Of a stretch of DNA of 5,284 nt, positions 1 through 5,284 are shown piece after piece. The position numbers and the translations under genes were made by a program. Position 1 is the stretch's first letter, and the number at the start of each line of letters is the position of its first letter. Below the pieces are notes generated by a model. The model was given only the letters and a program-made list of their open reading frames with translations. It did no database searches and was not told where the DNA came from. Source of the DNA: an uncultured Lachnospiraceae bacterium (GTDB lineage: Bacteria; Bacillota; Clostridia; Lachnospirales; Lachnospiraceae). The stretch is from positions 1-5,284 of the forward strand of contig USKC01000236.1 of assembly GCA_900555195.1 (NCBI GenBank). The letters run 5' to 3'.

Positions 1-360
1 GTCATGCAGGCCGTTAAATGTCCCATACATACTGTATGCATAGGCATGGCGGCAAGCATGGGGGCGATCCTTTTTACAGCCGGAAACATCAGGGATATCA
101 TGCCGCACGCCCGCATTATGATACATGATCCGCACCTGGGCCATGGTGTGACAGGGGATGCCATGCACTTAAGCGACATTTCCAAAGATCTTTTGGCAAT
201 GCGGCGTGTCCTCGGGCTCATTCTCGCCAGGCATGCCAAAAAGAAGCTGCAGGAAATATATAAAGTCACACAGAAAGATACCTGGTTCAACGCTCAGGAA
301 GCCGTTAAATTCGGGCTTGCAGACAAAATCATATATGAAATGAGAGGTACATCCAAATGA
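1..360 (+). CDS. clpP: ClpP-like serine protease, 5' end outside the window
   Basis: This is the C-terminal two thirds of a ClpP/crotonase-fold peptidase. The frame is open to base 1, so the true start lies upstream; the ATG at base 4 is probably internal. Counting from that Met, the nucleophile is Ser18 in GMAASMGA, the catalytic His is His41 in RIMIHDP, and the Asp is Asp92 in TQKDTWF, followed by the typical EAVKFGLADKII end. Spacing between triad residues is within two residues of E. coli ClpP, so the enzyme looks active. Differences from housekeeping ClpP are HDP in place of HQP and a shorter loop between Ser and His. ClpP forms cytoplasmic barrels that need an AAA+ unfoldase, and none is visible here. 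The stop overlaps the next start (ATGA), so the gene is translationally coupled to a conjugation-type ATPase. This suggests a mobile-element ClpP paralogue rather than the core clpP. Confidence 0.88.
   Translation, partial: VMQAVKCPIHTVCIGMAASMGAILFTAGNIRDIMPHARIMIHDPHLGHGVTGDAMHLSDISKDLLAMRRVLGLILARHAKKKLQEIYKVTQKDTWFNAQEAVKFGLADKIIYEMRGTSK
342..348 (+). promoter_or_regulatory. Ribosome binding site of the coupling ATPase
   Basis: GAGAGGT lies 8 bases before the ATG at 357, inside the last codons of the clpP-like gene. Together with the ATGA overlap it fixes the start of the coupling protein gene and indicates translational coupling. Confidence 0.7.
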
Positions 361-1640
361 ACAATACCTTTGAAAATGAAACCTTCCGAATTCTTGCCGA
401 AAATCAGACTGTCTCAAACAACACCTGGAAAACAGGATTAAACAACAATGATCTCATCATCGGCCCCAGCGGGGCCGGAAAAACCCGCGGATATGTCCTT
501 CCCAATATCATGCAGTGCAACGAAAGCATGATCGTCGCTGACAGCAAAAATACCCTTCTGGATAAAACGCAGAAACTGCTTCGGGAAAATGGTTACCATA
601 TCATCAACATCAATATCTCCGATCTTTCCAAAGCTTCCTTTGATGGCTATAATCCGCTGGACTATATCCATTACGACGGAAAGAAAGGCCTGTACAATGA
701 GCAGGATATCATGACCGTTTCAGCCTGCCTGGTTCCGTGTGAAAATCTGCATGAACCTTTCTGGGAACAGGCTGCACGCATGTTCCTGGACTGCCTGATC
801 GCCTATGTGCTGGAATGTCTGCCAAAGCAGGAACATCACCTGGGCAGTGTCGAAACCCTGTTCTTTGAAATGGGGAATAAGCATTTTCACCAGCTGTTCC
901 GCGAACTGGGAGAACTCAACCCGCAGAGCTTTGCTTACCGCCGGTATAGGCTGGCAATGACGATGGCGCCTGCTGAGAGGACATTTGCCTCTGTAATGGG
1001 GATTCTGGCAGAAAAGCTGAGCACTCTCCTCTCCGAGGGCGTCAAGGCATTATTCCAGAGACCCAGAAAAATACGCTTTCAGGATCTCGGGAAAAGAAAA
1101 ACTGCCGTTTTCATCGGTGTCAGCGATACAGACCGTTCCTGCGACAGGCTTGTAACCCTCTTTTTCGCCCAGGCCCTGCATGAACTTTGCCTGAGCGCTG
1201 ACATGGATTATCCATCCCACAGGCTTCCTGTCCCGGTACGCCTGATACTGGATGATTTCGCCGCAAACGGAAGTATACCTGATCTGGATAAAGTCATATC
1301 CGTAATCCGGTCACGGGAAATTTCCGTCAGCATCATTCTGCAAAGCCTTTCTCAGCTCGAGGCGCTTTATGGCGCCGCGCGGTGCAAAACAATCCTCAAC
1401 AACTGTGATACCTGTCTGTACCTTGGGGGACAGGACGTGGATACAGCGCGTTATATCAGCATGAAAGCCGATAAATCCGTCCACAGCATCCTCAACATGC
1501 CGTTGGATGGCGCCTGGCTGTTCCAAAGGGGGCATATGCCAAAATCTGTCCGCAAATACGCTCCCGAAACCCATGCGCTGTATGCCCGGTTAAAGCATAC
1601 GGAATATACAGGTACAGGCTGGCTTGCCCCCAGCCTGTAA
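357..1640 (+). CDS. VirD4/TraG-type coupling ATPase (type IV secretion/conjugation), no membrane domain
   Basis: This 427-residue P-loop ATPase resembles the VirD4-like conjugal transfer proteins of Clostridia mobile elements. Walker A is GPSGAGKT (residues 36-43). Walker B is LILDDFA with Asp299-Asp300. A conserved IRSREISVSIILQS stretch (about 317-330) carries the Gln expected at the motif III position. NCDTCLYLGG follows, as in other TraG/VirD4 proteins. Coupling proteins bring relaxase-bound DNA to the secretion channel using ATP. Typical VirD4 proteins are about 550-650 residues with N-terminal membrane helices. This one starts about 35 residues before Walker A, has no hydrophobic N-terminal segment and has a short C-terminus, so it would be cytosolic or depend on a partner. 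From memory, a short subfamily with DDF in place of DEF is common in Firmicutes, so the Asp is probably not a defect. No relaxase or VirB4 gene lies in the window. Its role as a true coupling protein is inferred. Confidence 0.85.
   Translation: MNNTFENETFRILAENQTVSNNTWKTGLNNNDLIIGPSGAGKTRGYVLPNIMQCNESMIVADSKNTLLDKTQKLLRENGYHIININISDLSKASFDGYNPLDYIHYDGKKGLYNEQDIMTVSACLVPCENLHEPFWEQAARMFLDCLIAYVLECLPKQEHHLGSVETLFFEMGNKHFHQLFRELGELNPQSFAYRRYRLAMTMAPAERTFASVMGILAEKLSTLLSEGVKALFQRPRKIRFQDLGKRKTAVFIGVSDTDRSCDRLVTLFFAQALHELCLSADMDYPSHRLPVPVRLILDDFAANGSIPDLDKVISVIRSREISVSIILQSLSQLEALYGAARCKTILNNCDTCLYLGGQDVDTARYISMKADKSVHSILNMPLDGAWLFQRGHMPKSVRKYAPETHALYARLKHTEYTGTGWLAPSL
1613..1639. other. 10-bp perfect inverted repeat over the stop codon of the coupling gene
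   Basis: TACAGGCTGG (1613-1622) pairs perfectly with CCAGCCTGTA (1630-1639) across a 7-base loop. The stem covers the last codons and most of the TAA stop. A second, mutually exclusive stem is CCCCAG (1628-1633) with CTGGGG (1645-1650). No T-run follows on either strand, so this is not a canonical intrinsic terminator. It may stabilise the mRNA 3' end or be chance in GC-rich sequence. Confidence 0.5.
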
Positions 1641-1699
1641 CCGACTGGGGAGCGCCTCAGCACTTGGATGCCCTGCAGCGCCTGGGCGCGAGGCGGATT
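1641..1699. other. Convergent GC-rich spacer between the mobile-element genes and the decayed cluster
   Basis: This short spacer separates the plus-strand stop from the minus-strand AI-2E remnant stop. It holds a direct repeat of AGCGCCT (1651-1657 and 1677-1683) and a small stem of CGCCT (1679-1683) with AGGCG (1691-1695). No T-tract, att-like repeat or ORF with a ribosome binding site is seen. It is a candidate boundary between two blocks of different origin. Confidence 0.4.
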
Positions 1700-2517
1700 C
1701 TAAGACACCATCCCGTCTGTGCTTCCCGCATCCGCCGTCTTCTGCTGCTTAGCTGCGGCTCTTTCGCGCATCATCGTCGCTTCTTTCAGCAAAGAATATG
1801 CCGCCGATGCGATGGGAACGCCCAGCAGCATTCCAAGGGGGCCGGATAAATTGCCACCGATTGTGACGGCGGCCAGAACCCACATAGGGGATGAGGGCGC
1901 CGATCATGGGCGCATATGGTATCCGAAGGATCAACATTCCAACTGTGCAGAGCGTACCCAGTATAACCGCCTCTGTAACCTGTCCGACGATAAATTCGTG
2001 AAATGTTGTATTGCATACGCTTGAAACATGAATCAATGCGTTCCCGAATTTCTGCGGCAGCCAGGTACGGATCAGCCGGCAGATCTGGCCTTTCAGGATC
2101 TCTTTCCGGGCGAGCGCATAAATGGAAAAGACCAGCCCGATAAAAGCGGTCACGAGCCCTCCCGCAGCTGAACTGACCGCGGACATCACCTGATCGACGA
2201 TCATTCCGCTCTGATTGGATAGCCATTGCTCCAACTGGTTTTTTAATCCAATCCAGTCGATATCAATTTGGGACAAATATGTCCCGTAAGGCATTTGAGA
2301 CAGATCCGCATTTTCTTCCGCCCGGGCCAGCGTATCCAGAAAGGTGACCACGCTTTGCCCCAAAAGCTTTATTGCCCCTATCAGTTCCGGCACCACCAAA
2401 AAAGCGATGCCCACAAATATGCCCAACGATACAGGCTGTAAAAATTCCGATAATCCATTTCGCAGCCTGCCGTTTTTCTTTTGCGCTTCCAAACATTCCG
2501 ATTCCTTTCTGTTCCAA
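1700..2517 (-). pseudogene. AI-2E family transporter (PerM/YdiK-like), broken remnant
   Basis: Family sequence is readable on the minus strand but spread over three frames. From about 2517 to 2424 the text AAKWIIGIFTACIV matches a family membrane helix. After a frameshift at the G-run 2422-2424 the next frame gives GIFVGIAFLVVPELIG and runs through the hallmark FIVGQVTEAVILGTL and PYAPMIGALIPYVG. At 1878-1885 it switches again to MWVLAAVTIGGNLSGPLGM and LLGVPIASAAYSLL, the conserved C-terminus, ending in TAG at 1702-1700. About 50-55 residues normally found between IPYVG and the WVLAAV motif are missing, and the N-terminal membrane part (roughly 60 residues) is absent because the neighbouring gene ends only about 40 bases upstream. 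Intact members have about 350-400 residues and 7-8 membrane helices; only about 270 codons remain here. A functional transporter is very unlikely. Family members export small molecules or ions, and the autoinducer-2 role is not general. Confidence 0.85.
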
Positions 2518-2554
2518 AACGGTTTACGATTGTGCCTACAGCTCTGCCTGCATA

Positions 2555-2968
2555 TTATTCTCCCATGCGGCTGAAGGCCAGGACGACGCTGTCGATCCCG
2601 GGCAGAAGCAGATATATGCCTGCCACATAACTGACGGATATCAGGGAAAATCTCGGCATCAGCACCATCATAAATCCCAGGATCAGACCGATCAAGTTGA
2701 TTATGAGCGTGACATAATAAACCGCATTCCCAGCCGCAAAACGGATTCTGTCCAGCTGCGTCAGACGGGAAATACAATGGGCGATAAACCAGATCGGAAA
2801 AAGCAGGGAAAGGGCCCACTGTCCCGCAGAAGGATATACCGACAGCCCATATGCGATTACAAAGCTGCTCAATGCACGGAACGGGCGGACAAAGGTAAAA
2901 ATTCCCAGTATGATTAAAAGGATCCCTGTGATTAGTTCAAGCCATCCAAACCCGGAACGTCTTCTCAT
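2555..2968 (-). CDS. DUF308/HdeD-like membrane protein, probably internally shortened
   Basis: This 137-residue hydrophobic protein starts MRRRSGFGWLELITGILL. Membrane segments are seen at about residues 9-28, 33-70 (one or two helices including LFPIWFIAHC), 83-107 and 110-132. The repeated G-I-L-x-I-x-L-G-I pattern is typical of DUF308/HdeD. HdeD in E. coli is an inner-membrane protein linked to acid resistance; the role of the Firmicutes relatives is unknown. Family members usually have about 170-200 residues and six helices. Here AYGL runs straight into SVYPSAGQW, where relatives as I remember them have a further ~45 residues including a helix pair, so an in-frame internal deletion is likely. 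The reading frame is intact. The start is supported by an ideal AGGAGGT 8 bases upstream and by an ATGA overlap with the preceding small ORF. The product may be made but be non-functional. Confidence 0.75.
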   Translation of the reverse strand: MRRRSGFGWLELITGILLIILGIFTFVRPFRALSSFVIAYGLSVYPSAGQWALSLLFPIWFIAHCISRLTQLDRIRFAAGNAVYYVTLIINLIGLILGFMMVLMPRFSLISVSYVAGIYLLLPGIDSVVLAFSRMGE

Positions 2969-3048
2969 GCCTGCACACCTCCTGCCAAGATATTCATGAT
3001 TAATTTCCTGGTAGCATCGGCTATCCGCTCCTTCATATCAACCGGCAT
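2965..3048 (-). pseudogene. 27-codon ORF, likely scar of a TetR/AcrR-type regulator gene
   Basis: The ORF begins MPVDMKERIADATRKLIM, which resembles the first helix of TetR/AcrR regulators (pattern MKERIxxAxxKLxM). It then ends NILAGGVQA with a TGA that overlaps the next ATG (ATGA). An AGAGGA ribosome binding site lies 7 bases upstream (3056-3061). TetR proteins have about 180-210 residues with a helix-turn-helix at about 25-50, and all of that is missing. The good ribosome binding site in front and the ATGA overlap behind suggest that both ends of the original gene survive and the middle was lost in frame. A genuine small peptide or a leader that couples translation to the HdeD-like gene is an alternative. 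The TetR assignment rests on about 17 residues and is tentative. Confidence 0.45.
2977..2983 (-). promoter_or_regulatory. Ribosome binding site of the shortened HdeD-like gene
   Basis: AGGAGGT on the minus strand lies 8 bases before the ATG at 2968. It sits inside the last codons of the upstream 27-codon ORF, as expected for a coupled pair. Confidence 0.75.
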
Positions 3049-3073
3049 GTTCTTTTCCTCTGGTATTTTTCGT

Positions 3074-3346
3074 TTATTTTTTATAATCAAAGTCAGGTAT
3101 GCGATGCCATCTGTCCCTGAAATAGTGCGCGGCCAGCTTCGGCTTTCTGTCCCTTGTAAAAAGCCCTTTCTTATTGCCCTGGATGCGCAGAAGGCTCTGG
3201 CTCGTGGCAAAATCCGCGAAATTCCACACCTGCTCGCCAACCACAAAGTCATAGTCGTCAAAGACCCTGTTGTTCATTTTATAATAGTCCACCTGATATT
3301 CTTCCGTATACATGGCCGGTGTTGTATCATGCATTCCCATCACTGT
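3074..3346 (-). pseudogene. uidA: β-Glucuronidase (GH2) C-terminal fragment
   Basis: About 90 codons match the end of bacterial β-glucuronidase: [18 protein letters not shown], then [14 protein letters not shown], then [20 protein letters not shown], ending at TAA 3076-3074. β-Glucuronidase removes glucuronic acid from conjugates such as xenobiotic and bile glucuronides. The NxK motif that recognises the sugar carboxylate (E. coli Asn566/Lys568) is kept as N-K-K, but both catalytic glutamates (E. coli Glu413 and Glu504) lie in the missing ~500 residues. Homology begins at TVMGMHD, only about five residues past the position of the Glu504 nucleophile, and in the same frame meets the radical SAM stop six codons upstream of the GTG at 3343. 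GTG (3343) or ATG (3340) could still be translated because AGGA (3346-3349) lies 5 bases before the ATG, but the product cannot be an active glycosidase. Confidence 0.9.
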
Positions 3347-3358
3347 CCTTTTATTGCC

Positions 3359-4720
3359 TCACGCGGTTTCTTTTGCCGCCTTTTTCTTTTTTGATTCTTC
3401 CCACAGCGCTTCTGCTTCAGGCTGCCAACATCTGGCATAGGCATCGCACTTGGAACACAGGTGATCCGCCGATTCCGGAGACTGCAGGTCGGTGGAATGG
3501 GCTCCTGTCTTTTCCACCATTGCGCGCAGCTTGTCCGGATTTTCCAGCATCGGGCAGGGCTGCAGCATGTTTTCATTGAAAGGCTGGCCATCATGATATG
3601 CCATCATCATTGGCGACTGCAATCCTTCCAGCAAAGTTTTTTCCCGTATGTTGGAATCCGAATAGTGAATGAATACGCAAGGATCCATATCCCCGTTGGC
3701 GTTGATATGCAGATAGCGGCGGCCTCCTGCAATACATCCTCCCACAAATTCCGCATCATTTTGGAAATCCATCGCGAACAGCGGCTTTGTGGCCCGGAAG
3801 CGGCGAACCCGCTCATAGATCAGCTTCCTCTGCTCCGGTGTCGGCAGAAGTTCCGGCGAAGCGTCATTTCCTACCGGCATGTAATGGAAATACCAGATAA
3901 AATACACACCCAGTTCAATCAGCTTGTCATAGAACGCCTCGGATGTGATGGAGTCAAAATTCGCACTGGTGTAGCAGGCGGATATGCCGTACAGCAGCTT
4001 CTTTCTGTGCAGCAGTTCAATGGCTGCGATCACCTTTTGATATACGCCGTCCCCGCGCCGTCCGTCCGTGGCTTCCTCGAATCCTTCCAGGGAAATGGCA
4101 GGAACGAAATTGCCCACCCGGAGCATTTCATCTGCGAACGCTTCATCAATCAATGTCGCATTGGTGAAGCAGAGGAACAGACAGTCATCATGCTTTTCAC
4201 ACAGCCGGATCAGGTCCGCCTTACGCACCAGGGGTTCGCCGCCCGTATAAATATACATGTATACGCCCAGTTCCTTCCCCTGCCTGATGATATCGTCGAT
4301 TTCCTCATATGACAGGTTCAGCCGGTTTCCGTACTCTGCCGCCCAGCAGCCGGTGCAATGCAGGTTGCAGGCAGAGGTAGGATCGAGAAGGATGGCCCAG
4401 GGAATATTGCAGCCATATTTCTTCCTGCACTCCTGCTGCTTCGGCCACCCCTCCATGGACGCGTGGATGAAGAAGTTCGCCGCCGCAGTTTTAAGCACAT
4501 TGGGCTCCAGATCATAGAGAAGCCGGCGGACAAAGGGATAGTAGGGATGTTCCGGATTGGTGATCGCCTGCCGGATCATTTTTCTCTGGCTCACGAATTC
4601 CTTTCCTGCAAATCTGTCCGCCCAGTCCATAATTTTGACCAGATTTTTGTCCGGATCCTTATACACATAATCAAAAGCCTTTTCCAGTCCGAATTTTTTC
4701 AACGTTGTCGATACGTCCAT
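3359..4720 (-). CDS. Radical SAM protein with SPASM-like C-terminal cysteines, function unknown
   Basis: This 453-residue protein appears complete. An N-terminal region of about 105 residues precedes the radical SAM core. The 4Fe-4S/SAM motif is C118-x3-C122-x2-C125 (SACNLHCTGCWAAEY), and the SAM-binding TGGEP is at 159-163. The C-terminus has C329-x13-G-x4-C348, then C389, then C422-x2-C425-x5-C431. The first block fits the SPASM pattern CX9-15GX4C and the last fits CX2CX5C, but the final CX3C is absent, so the auxiliary cluster region is SPASM-like rather than canonical. It ends in a lysine-rich tail. SPASM enzymes often modify peptides or anaerobic sulfatases, but no precursor peptide or sulfatase is seen here. 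Similar proteins are, as I recall, common and uncharacterised in gut Clostridia. It follows the DUF308 gene by about 70 bases on the same strand, suggesting co-transcription. It is the only fully contained gene in the minus-strand cluster without visible damage. Confidence 0.9.
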   Translation of the reverse strand: MDVSTTLKKFGLEKAFDYVYKDPDKNLVKIMDWADRFAGKEFVSQRKMIRQAITNPEHPYYPFVRRLLYDLEPNVLKTAAANFFIHASMEGWPKQQECRKKYGCNIPWAILLDPTSACNLHCTGCWAAEYGNRLNLSYEEIDDIIRQGKELGVYMYIYTGGEPLVRKADLIRLCEKHDDCLFLCFTNATLIDEAFADEMLRVGNFVPAISLEGFEEATDGRRGDGVYQKVIAAIELLHRKKLLYGISACYTSANFDSITSEAFYDKLIELGVYFIWYFHYMPVGNDASPELLPTPEQRKLIYERVRRFRATKPLFAMDFQNDAEFVGGCIAGGRRYLHINANGDMDPCVFIHYSDSNIREKTLLEGLQSPMMMAYHDGQPFNENMLQPCPMLENPDKLRAMVEKTGAHSTDLQSPESADHLCSKCDAYARCWQPEAEALWEESKKKKAAKETA

Positions 4721-4790
4721 CGTTCCATTTCCTCCTTGGTAAACTATATTTTTTCCTCTTATCCGTTCCGTCTTTTTCCATCAGCCATGG
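4721..4790 (-). other. Intergenic spacer between the DUF308 and radical SAM genes
   Basis: This 70-base spacer is AT-richer than its neighbours (GAGGAAAAAATATAGTTTACC on the minus strand). A TATAGT could be a -10 box but no -35 match is found at the right distance. No T-tract hairpin is seen. Read-through from the upstream gene is most likely. Confidence 0.4.
4731..4737 (-). promoter_or_regulatory. Ribosome binding site of the radical SAM gene
   Basis: AAGGAGG on the minus strand lies 10 bases before the ATG at 4720. A nearer ATG (AAATGGAACG) is out of frame, so the start at 4720 is preferred. Confidence 0.75.
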
Positions 4791-5284
4791 TCAGATACCG
4801 TGTTCCGGCAATACCGTCTTATTCACCAGCATATGGTTCATGATCCCCTCCGCCAGCAGCGCGAATCCGTTCACCACATGGGAGGACTTTTCCACGAAAG
4901 CCATGACCACCATCGCCGCGCCCAGCGCTCCTGCAAGGACGGCAAGGATCAGGAGCTGATACCATGTCTCCAAGCCAAACTTTCTGGCGTCCTTTGACGT
5001 CTGGATCTTAAGCATCCCATCCAGCAGAATCAGAAGTCCCACGATCGGCTGTATGTGTTCCTGAATCCGTACATTCAGCACCATGATTATGGCGCCGAGC
5101 ACGATCATGGAAAGGCCGAAGCCCAGATCATACTGAAATGCCAGACAGAACAGATCGTCCGAAAAATATCCGATGAGCTTGATGACCCCATATGCCGTCA
5201 ACGCAATTCCACAGCTGAAACAGGCTGCTGCCGGTGACACTTCCGGCAGGACAATACAAAATATGCCTGCCGCATAAAAAACAA
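4791..5284 (-). CDS. DUF308/HdeD-like membrane protein, N-terminus outside the window
   Basis: The frame is open to the window end. The readable part (about 163 residues) begins VFYAAGIFCIVLPEVSPAAA, so the GTG at 5240 is internal and the true start lies beyond base 5284. About six hydrophobic segments are visible, including GIALTAYGVIKLIGYF, FGLSMIVLGAIIMVL, IVGLLILLDGMLKIQTS, LLILAVLAGALGAAMVV and HVVNGFALLAEGIMNHML. The text YGVIKLIGYF..DLFCLAFQYDLGFG and the DGxxKIQTxxDA stretch are typical of Firmicutes DUF308/HdeD-like proteins. It is an inner-membrane protein of unknown function, and acid resistance is only suggested by the E. coli name. It precedes the radical SAM gene by about 70 bases on the same strand. 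It is a different protein from the shortened HdeD-like gene at 2555-2968. Unlike that gene it shows no sign of deletion in the part visible. Confidence 0.8.
   Translation of the reverse strand, partial: VFYAAGIFCIVLPEVSPAAACFSCGIALTAYGVIKLIGYFSDDLFCLAFQYDLGFGLSMIVLGAIIMVLNVRIQEHIQPIVGLLILLDGMLKIQTSKDARKFGLETWYQLLILAVLAGALGAAMVVMAFVEKSSHVVNGFALLAEGIMNHMLVNKTVLPEHGI

Noticed and set aside
1239..1256. Walker B Asp-Asp of the coupling ATPase as an inactivating mutation
   Set aside because: The short Firmicutes subfamily, as I remember it, commonly has DDF here, and all other ATPase motifs are intact.
1641..1700. Intrinsic terminator or att site in the convergent spacer
   Set aside because: Stems are short and lack a T-run on either strand, and no second copy of a candidate att core is found in the window.
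1749..2819. A 356-codon minus-strand open frame that could be taken as one protein
   Set aside because: Its first ~100 codons are antisense-frame text within the HdeD-like gene and its last ~45 codons are out-of-frame reading past the AI-2E deletion junction. Only the middle is real transporter sequence.
3062..3090. AT-rich tract (minus strand TTGATTATAAAAAATAAACG) as a promoter for the TetR scar and HdeD-like gene
   Set aside because: TTGATT pairs only with a poor -10 (AATACC) that would place the start inside the ribosome binding site, and TATAAA has no -35 at 17 bases. It is left unassigned.
3461..4312. A 283-codon plus-strand open frame
   Set aside because: It lies wholly opposite the intact radical SAM gene, has no ribosome binding site or recognisable motif, and reads as a shadow.
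4740..4760. TATAGT upstream of the radical SAM gene as a -10 box
   Set aside because: No TTGACA-like hexamer at 16-18 bases upstream; an AT-rich spacer is enough to explain it.
4358..4843. A 161-codon plus-strand open frame
   Set aside because: It is antisense to the radical SAM start and the spacer, with no family features and a low-complexity translation.

Overview
The window suggests a chromosomal accessory region of a gut-type Bacillota/Clostridia bacterium (Lachnospiraceae- or Oscillospiraceae-like). This rests on the Clostridia-style conjugation ATPase, a β-glucuronidase tail close to gut Firmicutes enzymes, strong AGGAGG-type ribosome binding sites and middling base composition. Species-level assignment is not possible from the sequence alone.

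Layout. (1) Bases 1-1640, plus strand: the end of a part of a mobile (ICE-like) element. A ClpP-type serine protease, cut by the window start, overlaps by ATGA a membrane-domain-less VirD4/TraG-type coupling ATPase. (2) Bases 1641-1699: a short GC-rich convergent spacer with small hairpins and no clear terminator. (3) Bases 1700-5284, all minus strand, to be read from right to left: a DUF308/HdeD-like membrane protein (cut by the window end), an intact 453-residue radical SAM protein with a SPASM-like cysteine tail, the last ~90 codons of a β-glucuronidase, a 27-codon ORF that looks like the scar of a TetR-type regulator gene, a second and shortened DUF308/HdeD-like gene, and a broken AI-2E-family (PerM/YdiK-like) transporter gene.

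The main message is the contrast between the two halves. The plus-strand conjugation genes read cleanly. In the minus-strand cluster only the radical SAM gene looks complete, and the partial DUF308 gene at the window end shows no damage. The other four members each carry a lesion: the uidA 5' part is missing just past the nucleophile, the TetR-like ORF is reduced to a head and possibly a tail, the second HdeD-like protein seems to lack an internal block, and the AI-2E gene has a missing N-terminus, a frameshift and an out-of-frame internal deletion whose junction sits on an apparent 8-bp microhomology. This is best read as a former HdeD / radical SAM / β-glucuronidase / TetR / HdeD / AI-2E operon decaying by short deletions next to a conjugative module. 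No CRISPR array, tRNA, rRNA, insertion sequence or att site was found.
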